Shown one piece after another: positions 23,966 through 35,234 of a DNA stretch of 64,000 bases (position 1 is its first letter; each line of letters starts with the position of its first letter). This DNA is from Kwoniella bestiolae CBS 10118. Lineage: Eukaryota > Basidiomycota > Tremellomycetes > Tremellales > Cryptococcaceae. The translations under genes were made by a program, and so were the position numbers. The stretch spans positions 496,001 to 560,000 of the forward strand of contig NC_089245.1 in assembly GCF_000512585.2 (NCBI RefSeq), read 5' to 3'. The notes under the pieces were generated by a model. That model had not been told where the DNA came from, searched no databases, and saw nothing but the letters and a program-made list of their open reading frames with translations.

Positions 23966-24313
23966 TTTGGTTGGATAGGCTCGTGTGTGTGGGATGGTAT
24001 AAGGGGCTATATCTGATTGAGAGCGAGATGCATGATCTTTTTTTTTGTGCGTTGATATGATGACAAGGCAATACGAAAGAGAGAGAAATGAGATTGAAAG
24101 TAGTTTGGCCAAGTTTGGATTGACGCCGAAAGACGAAAACGCGGTCGTCACAATTTCTTGGATCCTTCTTCAACCTTGCTTTCGACACATCTTCAACTTG
24201 TCCTTCCATCATTCTTCATCACTCGTCACCCATTGCATCTTAAAGGTTCCCGACGTAGCAGAGCTGGTTGCTCGCGACAGTCAACTCCTCATTCCCCTTA
24301 TAGACCTTCCACC
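23966..24313. promoter_or_regulatory. Shared divergent promoter, SSU72 / NUP120
   Basis: This 348-bp stretch lies between divergent start codons. An open frame runs in from SSU72 up to an ATG at 24151, but that extension carries no conserved sequence and is taken as 5' leader. No distinct factor site is recognised. Confidence 0.45.
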
Positions 24314-27300
24314 ATGCCCTCCACATATATACCCCATCATCTTGTCCACGCCCACCTTCCTCCCCCTCCCTCAATACCCAATGCCATCCCAGAACTTCGA
24401 ATAATCTCAGACCAGGCTGTCCCTCTCACAGATGAAGATTATGCAGAACCACTTCACCCCGACCATGCTGTATCAGCCATCCACGATTCATCAACCAACA
24501 TTCTAGCTAGAAGTATCTACAACGGGCACGTGCTAGAACTACGGTCCTTCAACCCAGTCATAAGTAAAGTTAGACCTCGTGGATTGGACGGCTCAGAGAC
24601 CATCAGGATATTCTTTCCTGAGCAGCTCAGATCACTCGCTCAAGGGAGTATACAAGTTTCCAAGAGGGATAAAAGGCTTTTCGTCCTGGTTGTATCTCAC
24701 TCGAATATTGTGTATAGATTGAATTTCCCCCTTGGAACGTTCCGATCTGGTACCGAAGATAGGTTTGTGTTCACGACCAAAGGGAATGATGAGTGGTACG
24801 AAGAGTGGGAAGTGCCTGAGGATGTCATTGGAGCTTGCAGTGGTGTGAGTGCTTGGACCGCTTTAGATGAGAACACCTTGGTATTGGGAGGTGGGGATGG
24901 TGGGATTGCAAGAGTTACCAGGTCTGGGTACTGGTCAGCAGGTATGTACACTATGTCGTTCTGTTTGGTGGTCATATCTGACACTAGTGTCCCGTTTTAG
25001 ACTCTGGCCGTTGGACCGCAACACACCATCGAGCATCGTCTCGACTCCGTCTACCCTCCCTCTTCTCCCGTTCAGCAAACACCGACGAACAGATCATCTC
25101 CTTTGCTCAATTCCAACATCACGACCATATCCCCTTATTATACACCTTGTCCCGGGATCGAAAACTCAGGACGTGGAACGCTTCTACTGGAGCAGGTCTG
25201 AGAACAGCGGACGTTAGATCATCATCCCAAGAATTGGTGGTAAGAGGATCTCAGGAAGGTTCTAGCTCGTCCATCATTGAAGATGGTTCAGTCAACATGA
25301 TCCAGGTGGTCCCTCATCCTTCTTCCGCCTCGCAATACTCTCATCTGGTCATTGCCTTCGCTTCGACACCTCACAGCTCATCTTCTGCCGGCACCTTTGT
25401 CGTGTATCGAGCTTCCACTTCCAGCCATAGCGTTAGCGACCTGTCCCCTGCAGGAGACAAAGCATGTTCTCCATCTTCCGCTGGCGCTGAGCTCAGAGGT
25501 TTTGAAATATTACCAGCAGTCAAATCAGAAGGTATCGATAGCGGATGGAAACTATGGGTTACATGGGATAAGAAGGGTTCGACGTTCTGCGAAACGATCA
25601 CAATGGACGATATCTTCCAATTTACCACTTACATCGAGACGAACGATGCTCTCCTGCTATCTGAATGGCAGCAAGTCACCGCTCCGGACGATGTGGAGAC
25701 CTTTGACGCAGCATACTTCGACAATATCCTTAGCTCCGATCCACCTAATCCGGCTGATCCAGAAGATAACGGTGATATCCCCGCGGCTTTCATCCAGCAC
25801 TTATTCCACCCTGGTCGATTCTCCATACTTACTCTCACCACGGCATTGGAAGATTACATACATCAACTGTCTAGAAAGAATCAAGCTCAGCAGATCGCTA
25901 CTTCGTTCGCATCGTTGTCAAAGCGTTTCGGTGGTGTTGTAGGAAGCCAAATCGAGATGGAGTTTAGCCCCCAGACAGGTGCACCTGTCGTAGACGCTTA
26001 TCGGAAGAAGTTGAAATTGGACTGGTTGGGAGTGTGGTCAAATGTCCGAGATGTCGATAAACAAGCTAGATGGCCCATCAGCAGCACTGTAATACAGAAG
26101 GAATTGCTGGTTCTTACTAGAGAAGGCGTTTCGACGGCCATACCTACCGATGTTGCCGGATTGGTGGATCGACTGGGCAAATCCGAAATCGACCCAAATC
26201 ATTTTTTGCAACTATCTGAAGGTTCCGTTAGGAGGTTGTATCCTGCTCTTGCGCCACCCAAAGCACGAGCTTCGGCCATTGCCATCTCTATGGCTGGGTC
26301 ATTTATCAGCAACATCCTCATGACCCAAGATGCCACTGAGAACACTGGTACTGCTCTTGACGACTTCGTCAACACCACTGCTGAGCGACTCGCGACTGTC
26401 ACCCATGAACCACCCGAAGTCATCGCTGGAAGTGTATGGGATGATCACGTTGAAGAATTGCTGGCTGAGGAAGATCGAACATCCGTCCGACGAATATTAT
26501 CAGAAAGCGCTTCGGTCAGTCGAGCATTAGATGAATCTCTCAATATCCTTCAACAAGCTTCTTTCCCTCTCGCATCATCATCTCTCGAAGAACTCAATTG
26601 GTCGGGATCGGGAAAAGCCCTCCTCACGTCAAATATCGCCCAATTCATCGAATCTCGCTTCAGCCTTGCTAGAAACGTATTACTCGTCACATTCTTCCAT
26701 CTGTTTGAGTCTCGGGATCCATCATATGAGGATGACGAGGGTGAAGAGCTCATCGCGATACTCGCTCGAGCTTTGGTGATCTTCCATCGATATAGAGTAT
26801 TGAAATGGGTCTGCGATCAAACTGGAGAAGAAGGCAGGGAGAGGAGTAAGACGAAACGTACTAACAAGCGGAAAGTCAATGGTGGGGATGATGTCTTAGC
26901 GGAAGGATTTGGAAGTTTACGAATGAAAGAGGGCGAAGACGACCAAGGTCTAGATTCGGACACTTATGATATAGGATATTCCCTCGTCCATTCGTTACTC
27001 GCTCGACAAATTCCTCAACCTGTTACTTCTGGCCTTATCAACCGATTCGTCGAAGCTGCTTCTACCTTTGTTTCTGGAATAAACCTTGTCGATCCGGAAC
27101 AAACAGATGTTGGAGCTCAAAAAGCCGATCTGCAGCTATCGTATAGGATATTGGTAGATGGACATGCTCAATTGGCTGGTGCGTTCACCGATATGTACCC
27201 CCTCTCTGCCGGGATCTCGTATGTCAAGGGCAGAGCATACTTGGAATGTGGGATGATAGAAGAGGCTGTCAAGTTCTTGGAGAAAGCAGCCGCGGGATGT

Positions 27301-29224
27301 AATGGTGAGATCGTTATATCCACTTCTGCATTTGACTTGTGCTGATAAACTGAACTACATGACAGATGGATCACTCTCACCCATATTACCCTCTACCACC
27401 GGTTCCAACGGTTTGAGCGAGTATTACCGTCACATATGTCGAGTCTTTGATGATCAGGGTGCCGACGAGCCGGTGGTGTACTTTGGTCAACTCGCCATTC
27501 AATCGAATAAAGGTGAAGTTGCGTCGACGAAGGATCTGTGGACAAAAGTCTTCTTGGCTAGTATAGCTTTAGGGAGGTACGAAGATGCGTACTCTACTTT
27601 AACTGGTCTGCCATTTATGGATCTGTAAGTGCCTCAGTCTCCCACTGGAATGCATTTTCACTGACTTGTCGACGTGGTAATAGGAAACGAGATTTCCTTG
27701 GACAATTGATCTCGGTCATGTGCGAGAACAACGAAGTTGGTCGACTTAACTCATTAGGATTCATTGGGTTCCAGAAAGACGTAGAGGAGATGTTGAGGTT
27801 CAAAGCTAGGAACTCTGATCCGTTGAGATTCCCTAATTATTACAAGGTCTTGTACTCTTGGCACATCGCCAGAGGTGATTATAGAAGTGGTACGTGTTTT
27901 TCCCGTTATTTCCAAAGACTTCCACTGACTGAGTGGTATAGCCGGTGAGATCATGTATCTCCAGGGTAGACGATTTGCCGAAGGAAGTAATTCGAAGATC
28001 CCTGCGTTCGAACTATCAGCTATGCAGGCTAGGAGTTACTTGGCAGCTATCAATGCTCTGACTTTGGTAGAGAGGAGAAACGCTTGGGTGTCTGTTCCTG
28101 GAGTGCCGAGTAAAGCGTTGCGTGTGAGTATTCATCTTCTGGGGGCACGAAGATAGGTTAATCTGATGATTGTAATGCTGCAGGGTATCAAACGAAGAAA
28201 GGTATCCAACTTCATACCGGAAGAAGAGTTCACGAAAGAGAAACGACCGGTTGATATCATCTCACTTGCTGATATCGAGATGGAATATACGCTTGTGCTG
28301 TCGCAGCTGAGGCTGTCGAGTCATATCCCAGACTTACATGAACATGGTGAGTTGATCCAGCGGAAGGAATATCTTATCGAAGTGGATGGTGTACTGACGT
28401 ACGCTCAAAGGTGTCACCGTGTCTCCGCAAGAGGTTGTCGGCCTGTTCATCCAGCGAGGGATGTTCGATATCGCCCAATCAGCCGCATCGTCCTTGCAGG
28501 TGGATATGACGGATTTGTTCCAAGCGCTCGCAGCGAGATGTGTAGAATTGTCTCGTCTTTCAGAGCACAACGGGTGAGTACATCAGGAACCTATATCCGT
28601 AACGATACTTCATACTCACTCATCCTGTGACAGTGACTTCTCCGCCGCCACTTTCCTCCAATCATCCGCCATAACCGCACGACTTAGAGGTTCACCCTCC
28701 GCCTTGTCGATAAAATACCTTCAAACCGCCCTTTCTCGACATGATTCTCCTAAGACCAACTGGAAGTACAGACAGGCTGTCGCTGATACCCTATTTGAGA
28801 TGAACAAGGATAAGAAGAAAGGATGGCAGATGCCTGTTTGGTTGGCTCAGTGGGAGATGGACAGGGATCCCGAAGCGTGGATTGGGAAAGCGTTGAAATA
28901 TGGCTGGGTCGAGGAGGCGCTGGGCTGGACGATCGATCTGGTACGAAAGGTGAGTTGAGCCGTGCCTTTCATCATGGTAATCCCATTGCTGGCTTAGTGT
29001 GACCCCAAATGCAATGACTGACCGTTGATGGCGACTAGGCAACCCCACCTGAATTACTACCCAAGGGCAAATCCAATACCACCAAGCTACCTTACAACCT
29101 CATAGACAGAGTCTTGGCGGCCTCACAGGAAGGCGATGAGAAGGATGAGCAGAACGTGCAGCAGAAAGCGAAAGTGCTGAGAGAGGAAATACAGAGAAGG
29201 TTAAAAGGGTTAGAGAAGATATAA
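24314..29224 (+). CDS. NUP120: Nucleoporin NUP120/NUP160, Y-complex
   Basis: Large outer-ring nucleoporin of the Y (Nup84/Nup107) complex at the nuclear pore. About 1460 residues are encoded by nine exons. The first introns are near 24941-24999 and 27303-27365; the remaining six crowd into the last 1.6 kb. The N-terminal half is a beta-propeller with WD-like strings (VLGGGDGGIARVTRSGYWSA, LLYTLSRDRKLRTWN), followed by the helical region with DIPAAFIQHLFHPGRFSILT, recognisable as the Nup120/160 family. Acidic and basic low-complexity linkers occur near residues 800-850 (TKRTNKRKVNG). The C-terminal alpha-solenoid ends in KGLEKI with TAA at 29222. The start is the first ATG of the frame, MPSTYIPHHLVHAHLPP. 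It is divergent from SSU72 and convergent with the small gene at 29333-30099. Family assignment rests on architecture plus these strings. Confidence 0.86.
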
Positions 29225-29332
29225 ATGATGATTAGGATATATATGCATTAATGACATTTGATGTATGGATAAGATAGTCGGATTTCAACAGAGCGTTGGG
29301 CAAGGAAAGGGGTCAGAGGGTGTGAAAGAGGA

Positions 29333-30099
29333 TCAAGCGGCAGCGACGATAGATGGAGCTGAGTAGACGGAATTTTGGGAGTAATATGAATCTGAGTGTC
29401 CACTGTATCCTCCTTCACCTCTAGATTGCCGGCCACAAGTATTCCATGAGCTTGGGGCACTGCTGTATCTTGACGCGGTCTGGAAGATCCATAATATCAG
29501 CACTACCTGCTGGGAGTGTGATATTCATCGAGTGACTCACTCCACTATAGTAGGGAGACCCATAATCACTCAGACTTGACTCTGAGGCCCTATGATTGTA
29601 CTGGGTACAAGCAGAGAGGAGTCAATATTATCCTACCTCGAGAAAATGATAGAACCATGCTCACTTGACTAGGCTCATCGTCATCGCCAAACTCGACCTT
29701 GCAAATCCCGTCTATAAGATCTATGACATCGTTCTTCAACTCTTGGTTCTTTTCGAAATCAATCTTGGAAATGTTCTCTCCAAAAGTCGTCGCGAAGCTC
29801 TCAGCCCCACGTACCACCTTTCTAGCTTTGTCATCGACTTCGCCATCGTTGTACCCCTTCTCGGCTCTTCGATTCAGTGCTGAAGATTCCAGGCCATACT
29901 TCGATAGGACGCTAGCAGCACTACAGGCGATATACTGTTTGCTGCTCGCATTTAAACCGGACACGCCGTCGGTCATTTCGCTCATGCCTGAGATGGCGTC
30001 GCGCAGGGCTGTCTGGTCGTCTTGCGTCATGCCTGCTGCAGAGATGAGTCTGGGAAGGAGATCGGCAGCTTGCAATCGGAGAGTAGCTTGTGATGACAT
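29333..30099 (-). CDS. Small protein of unknown function (gene A of the 29-33.7 kb group)
   Basis: I do not recognise this protein. Three exons (30099-29665, 29600-29541, 29479-29333) with canonical introns, all phase 0, give 213 residues. The first 145 residues are likely helical and contain no Trp (MSSQATLRLQAADLLPRLIS, AISGMSEMTDGVSGLNASSK, ELKNDVIDLIDGICKVEFGD). The C-terminal 69 are Ser/Tyr/Gly-rich and disordered (SSLSDYGSPYYSG, YSGHSDSYYSQNSVYSAPS). There is no signal peptide or membrane segment. A TATAAAT element sits about 105 bp upstream of the ATG, suggesting regulated expression. It is the first of three co-oriented small genes. I could not align it convincingly to the other two, although it shares their all-phase-0 intron habit. 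Confidence 0.72.
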
Positions 30100-30640
30100 T
30101 GTGTGTAGTCGAACGTGTTGTATTGGTGTCGGGATAGTGAGTATATGTATGGAAGTAGCGAATGAGGAAGTCTTGGGGGGTGGCGAGAATGACAGGGGAC
30201 ATTTATACCTTGATATGAAAGATATGTTGAGTGTCATGTCCAAAATTTTCGCGTCCTTTCATGTGGTCTTCTTGCATGTTTTAACAACATCTCCTTTGGT
30301 GTGTATATCCGTGTAGCTATACTTGGTCATGTCGAGAAATGACGTTATCTCAAAAGCGAACGACACTGGGGTCTACTTCGAGACAAAACGATCAAGTCGA
30401 GTTTCCCCTCAGTGTGAAGCATGAGGCAGGTTCACCTCATTGTGAAATGGTCTGGCAATGTTGTGCAGCGACAGAGTCTACGGAATAGGGATCAATGCAT
30501 GTTCATGTACATAATCAAGCAAACAGGTAGAGGGGGAAGTAAGACAACCATTATCATCTCGTTCGTTATCTCACATTCACAAAGCCTCTCCTATCTGGCT
30601 AGAAGTTCGCAAAGTTGCTTCGCTCGAATTGAGGAGCTCT
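30100..30640. other. Intergenic region between small genes A and B
   Basis: About 540 bp. The left part is the TATA-bearing promoter of gene A (TATAAAT on the minus strand at 30202-30208). The rest is the 3' region of gene B. No further gene is supported. Confidence 0.5.
30202..30208 (-). promoter_or_regulatory. TATA-like box of gene A
   Basis: Minus-strand TATAAAT about 105 bp upstream of the ATG at 30099. Similar AATAAATA and GATAAATAG elements precede genes B and C, so the three may share promoter logic. Confidence 0.4.
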
Positions 30641-31970
30641 TCAGTGAGCCTCTTGGGCCCCTCTCATCGTATGACTTAAAGCCGAAGCGCTGGGAAGCCC
30701 TTGACCTCTCGACTTAGAGGTGTAAGAAAACGATTGGAAACTGCCCCCATTCTTGAGACGACCATTGTGGTACTGGACCTGAGTCTTGACCTCACCGTTT
30801 TCGTCCTCCTCCTCTGCAGCGCCAAACTCGTCCGCGCCTCCCAGAGGGTTAGCTTCTTTCCATTGTATTACCTCGGATCGCTCGCGATTCATTTGGGAGA
30901 CGATCGATTCCCACATTTTGCCAATTCTGGACATTGCGTTTCCGAGGCCTTGGGTGGTAGCGCCACTTCGAGAGCCACGGGTGTACTGGGGAGGTACTTG
31001 AATCCCGTTGAGTCCGTTGACGATGTCTCGAACTCGAGGATCGTCAGTAGAGATCCCGGTCCGAGTGGAGACTTGGATTTGGTTGAGTCCGTTGACAATC
31101 TCTCGAGTTCGAGGATCGTCAGTAGAGATCGCGGTTCGGGTGGGGACTTGGATTTGGTTGAGACCATCAGCGATGCTTTGCATTTGTCTAACTTCCTCCT
31201 CGGTGAAGGGAACGATAGTGCGCTCATCAGAAGACAAAGAAGTCAGAGCGGTATCGGTCATAGCCTTAGGGTGAGCGGTCTTCCCGGTCATTCTGAGATC
31301 TTGGAGAAGATAAGTAGGGATTCCCTCTTTATTAATTCCTGTAGCGATTTCGTCTTCAATCTCTTCTTGGGTTTTGACAGTTCGCGGGACCATAGCTCCG
31401 TTGAATTCATCATCGTTCGAGAAAGGCTCCTCGCTCGGATATTCCGTGAATCCCGGGGGGGCGAGGGAGCCGATCTCGGTAGTGTCGGACATGGGACCGT
31501 CACCTGAGGAATTCCTTGGAGCCTACGCAAAAGCAGATGGGAAAATCAGTGGAACTTTGACCCTTTATCAATGGCTTACCTCTACTCACCCCGTTGAATG
31601 CACCATGCAATGCCATTCGGAAAAGCTCCCTCTCTTTCATGAGCTCCTCGTAAGCACGATAGGCCGCTAAAGCGCCTTTCGGATCGCCGGTCGTCCATGC
31701 AGCCAATCTGCTGTCCAAAGACTCATCATAAATTGAAAGGTCCTCCATGTCTTCAATGGTTTTTCGAACTCTTTCTTGCATCATTTTGGCGGTGTCCTCT
31801 GAGCCGGAGAATCGGGAGCTACCTCTGATATTGCCATATAATCGCATACCTCGGGCGAGATCGTTTTTGGTCCCAGAGGCGTCTGAAATGCTAGTAGCAG
31901 TGTCGGCGTAATGACCCCCCACATGGGAGGGGTCGATAGTGGCAGGAGCGCGAGTAGATACGGTAGCCAT
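30641..31970 (-). CDS. Protein of unknown function with 25-residue repeats (gene B)
   Basis: I do not recognise this protein. Two exons (31970-31590, 31522-30641; GTGAGT...TAG intron, phase 0) give 420 residues. Residues about 60-127 form a compact segment with MMQERVRKTIEDMEDLS, a Trp followed by TTGDPKGALAAYRAYEEL, and FRMALHG. This segment is shared with gene C at 32902-33489, including the intron position 11 residues after the FR/FK. The second exon holds a tandem 25-residue repeat (GLNQIQV(P/S)TRT(A/G)ISTDDPR), then a Gly/Ser-rich segment. The C-terminus is disordered and basic (YTSKSRGQGLPSASALSHTM). There is no signal peptide and no membrane helix. Cytosolic or nuclear location is a guess from composition. 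Confidence 0.75.
31010..31160. repeat. 75-bp tandem repeat coding for 25-residue units in gene B
   Basis: The + strand motif GAGTCCGTTGAC begins at 31010 and again at 31085, with a degenerate third start at 31160, so the period is exactly 75 bp. It therefore preserves the reading frame. Further diverged half-units flank it. Confidence 0.9.
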
Positions 31971-32901
31971 TGTTATCTAATTAACACCTGATGTTTGTGT
32001 CAAAACGAGTAAGGTATGTTTAGGAGTAATCAGATATTTGTGGAAGTGGCGAATCAGGAGAAGGGACCAGTCTAGCCTATCGAGTTGACCTGTATTTATT
32101 TCCTAAAATCGAGTCGAGTCGACCTTCGAGTACCGAAGACCCACTCCGTTGAGCAGCTCCACCAGTGAAAGGAGCAAGGTAGACTTCTAGTCCAGTCTCG
32201 ACAGTGGCGGTGGAGCCATAAAGGATGATCGTAGTTGGTGGAATATCGAGCTGTCACGAATGCGTTTCAAATGGGCTTCTCGGGCGAAGAGAGTGACTTC
32301 AATGCTGTGTCACTGGGGCTGCTCAGCGATCACTTAGCTTTCCCCTGTGCCAACGCACGCAGACCAGTCTTCTCACTTAGCTGACGTAGCTACTGAAAGG
32401 ATTTTGGCTCGAGACAAGGAGTGAGCTTACAAAGTGGGATGAGCCTAGAACACTGTATGCCCCGAAGGTCATCCAGTTTGAAAGATTGTTCGTTATGATG
32501 AGGCGCTCCGGACGATACTTCTTCACAGCCATAGCAATGTCGCTCGACCTCATCGCCGACATCAACGGGAACGCATCCACCAGTCCCCGAGAACAAGACA
32601 TGCTTGATCAGCTTAGTTCCGCTAGGAGATATGATACAGTGTGCAACGCTACTATAGCGTTTTGAAAAGAACAGGTCACGCTGATACGATTACGTCTCTG
32701 ATACCGCTGCAGCTGAACAAAGCTCAAAACACGTCGTGCTGATTAGGTATCCCCCTTTTGATGAACGTACAACACGCCACTTCATAACGCATTTTTCACG
32801 AGACACACCGTTGCATGTGAAAAATACAATTTCTCTCCCTATACCAGTGCATATGACTTTCAGATGAAAACGCTTCATGTGTGACAACGCTCATCCCTGA
32901 A
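31971..32901. other. Intergenic region between genes B and C
   Basis: About 930 bp. It contains a minus-strand AATAAATA element at 32093-32100 about 125 bp upstream of gene B. A 74-codon minus-strand open frame at 32377-32601 has protein-like composition (KKYRPERLIITNNLSNWMTF) but no clear partner exon, so I do not annotate it as a gene. Confidence 0.45.
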
Positions 32902-33489
32902 CTAGAGCTTAGATCTGACTGAGGTGCCAAAGTGACTATCGCCCGATGCGTAGGTAGATTCACCAGATCGTTGGGATGGGTCCAATTGGGCGCTCGATGC
33001 ACAAAGACAGGAAAATGCAGTATCTCCTTCGGTCGATGCAGCAGTCTTGAGATATTTCACAACCTCCAATCAGCTATCGTAGCATCGCAAAAATAGCGTG
33101 ATGAACACTCACAAGCTGTGTGATTTGAGAATTGGGACAGGTCCCTTCATTGGCCGAAGAAGCGGTCTGAGTCTACTTTCAAGATTGTGGTAAGCCCTTC
33201 CCTAAATGGCGCGCAATAAACGGCTACTTACGGAACCCATTCCGTCAGGTCGAGCGGACTTGAACATATCCGCTTGACTGTAGAGCTTCATGTAAATATC
33301 CTTGGCGTCGAGGCACGCCTCGGGATCCTTTGCGTACCACTTTGCCATTAGTGCGCAGTCTTCCCTCTTATTTGCGACTTCTTCGACATTAAAAATCCGG
33401 TTGACCCTACCTTGCAGCATAGTGACAGCAGCTGAGGATTCTGCATCTTTGCCATATCGGTTCAATTTGTCTTGGATACTGGATCTCAT
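32902..33489 (-). CDS. Small protein of unknown function, paralogue-like to gene B (gene C)
   Basis: I do not recognise this protein. Three exons (33489-33232, 33172-33113, 33063-32902), all joined in phase 0, give 159 residues from the ATG at 33489. The 49-nt second intron is short but has a CTGAT branch point. Exon 1 encodes MLQGRVNRIFNVEEVAN, then a Trp followed by YAKDPEACLDAKDIYMKLYS, and MFKSARPDGMGS. These align with the corresponding segment of gene B, and the intron falls at the same place and phase. The C-terminus is Ser/Thr-rich. The start is uncertain: the same frame is open upstream to an ATG at 33579 or 33687, but a TAG at 33504-33502 interrupts it four codons before ATG 33489. 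A GATAAATAG element lies at 33739-33745. Confidence 0.62.
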
Positions 33490-34306
33490 TGCAGAGATCT
33501 TCTATCTGTCGGCTTGAGTCAGGGTACCATTTTGAAATTTGTCAAAGTATTGGCATAATTTCGACTGGACGTTGCTCATGGTAGCATTAGATTGGACCGA
33601 AGGAGATCGGGCTTCAATAGCTGCAGAAAACATTATGACAACCGGTAGAACGTTATGGACGATGGGCTGAGAGTTTCTGAGGGTCAAGCTGTTGAGTCTT
33701 AGAGGAGAAAGATGTCCTGCATTCGAGTGGATACTCCCTATTTATCTTGAGTAATTGACTCAAGTCAATTCCGAGTGGAACCATGCATTTTAACACCGGT
33801 CAAAAGAGTGCTCTTCTGCGCCGAGGGTTACGAAGAATACATAAAGGAGGCCTGCTGATATGAAACAGGAGCGTGTCATCTCAAACGTGTCTGGACGTGA
33901 AGCACCTCACCATCAATGACCTCGCCGTCAGAGAGAGAACGCTCGGGCACGTCAAAGGAGGGCAGTCGTCATAATCTTGACCGAGCGTATGACGCATGGA
34001 GACGCCTTTGCATCCATTTATTCCTGCAAACGAGTCGAAGTGCATGTTCGAACTTGCTGTTTCTTTCCTCGTGAGAGCGAGAAAAGATGGGATCTTTGCG
34101 AATAAGACTAATTGCCACTTAGTCCGTGTTTCCGCCGGAAGCAAAATTCCAGGTTTTCGAACTCGATCTGACACCACTTCATTGTCGTCGTTTTCGTCAA
34201 TCATCCTCATCAATCTTTGACCATAACAACAATACTTGTCACCAAGAGGAGAAGACTAGGTATATCAGATCAAATATCGCCCGGAGAGTCCATCAGTCAG
34301 CTCAAA
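33490..34306. other. Divergent intergenic region, gene C / RRP40
   Basis: About 815 bp. It contains the interrupted upstream frame of gene C (33504-33687) and a TATA-like element at 33739-33745. A 110-codon minus-strand open frame at 33881-34213 has no supporting splice or family evidence and is not annotated. Confidence 0.45.
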
Positions 34307-35234
34307 ATGGCCTCAACCCTCGTACTACCAGGTGACTCCATACCCCTCCCATCTTCTTCCAAATCGGTCGTCCTTGGACCAGGTCTAGCAGCTTCCTCTT
34401 CTCGGATCCCTGCACCTTCATCCGATGAAGTGCCTTCAATCATCTCCAACAAACTGGGACTGCTGAGCTCAGCAAAAGGAAAGGAGAGGAGTGAGCAGTT
34501 TTGGGTGGAAGGAAAGTCCAAGAGGGTGAGTGTGTTCCTGTCTCATTTCCACATTTGTGTCACTGACGATATCACAGTATATACCTGCTCAGAAGGACAT
34601 GGTACTTGGGACTGTCATTGCTCGACATGCAGAAGGGTTTAGGGTCGATCTGGGATCATCGCAAATGGCTCAATTAGATGCTCTGGCTTTTGAAGGTGCA
34701 ACAAAGAGAAGTAAACCGAATCTCAAGGTGAGTCGGACTATCCCTTCATTCAGATTATACCCTCATGCTTTGCTCATTCCATTCATCAGGTCGGAACGCT
34801 AGTATACGCACGTGTAGCATTAGCCAACCGAGATATGGAACCCGAGATAGAATGTTTCGATCCCAACACTGGCAAAGCAGAAGGTTTTGGAGAATTGAAA
34901 AGCGGTTTGGTGGTCTCTTGTTCACTTCAACTATGTCGACAGTGAGTCATCCTATTTCATGCGCTTCTGAATGCTTTTACATTGTACATGTTACATAAGC
35001 CGACTTATATGATGTCCTTGTAGTCTGCTTAATCCCAAGTTCCCCCTTCTTCCAACTTTAGCGGCTACGATACCGTTCGAAATCGCAGTGGGTTTGAACG
35101 GTAGAGTGTGGTTCAAGACTGAGACAGTATCAGAATCTATTGCGTTGAAGCGGGTCATTGAAGGCATAGATAGTGGGGATATCAAGCCTGAGAAGGGTGA
35201 GGTGGACAGCGCCGTGAGGGAGTATCTGGCTTAA
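34307..35234 (+). CDS. RRP40: Exosome complex subunit RRP40 (EXOSC3-like)
   Basis: RNA-binding cap subunit of the 3'-5' RNA exosome, in nucleus and cytoplasm. Four exons with short introns. The N-terminus is Ser/Pro-rich (MASTLVLPGDSIPLPSSSKS). The S1 domain follows with YIPAQKDMVLGTVIARHAEG and VDLGSSQMAQLDALAFEGAT. The strings VGTLVYARVALANRDMEPEI and CFDPNTGKAEGFGELKSG are typical of Rrp40. The KH-like domain contains VGLNGRVWFKTETV, i.e. the conserved GxNGRxW motif. It ends AVREYLA with TAA at 35232. Length is about 250 residues, matching the family. I chose the ATG at 34307 because the frame downstream carries the usual GD(S/T)IP start region. Confidence 0.94.

Noticed and set aside
23966..24151. 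In-frame N-terminal extension of SSU72 from an upstream ATG
   Set aside because: The sequence (MTTAFSSFGVNPNLAKLL...) looks like translated leader. MDPRRRSNN at 23965 is a better start and the promoter would otherwise be too short.
30701..31507. 268-codon plus-strand open frame
   Set aside because: It is antisense to gene B. It arises because the 75-bp repeat is open on both strands; the minus strand has a splice-supported upstream exon and a paralogue.
33881..34213. 110-codon minus-strand open frame
   Set aside because: No splice continuation, no family resemblance, and it lies in the divergent promoter region of RRP40.
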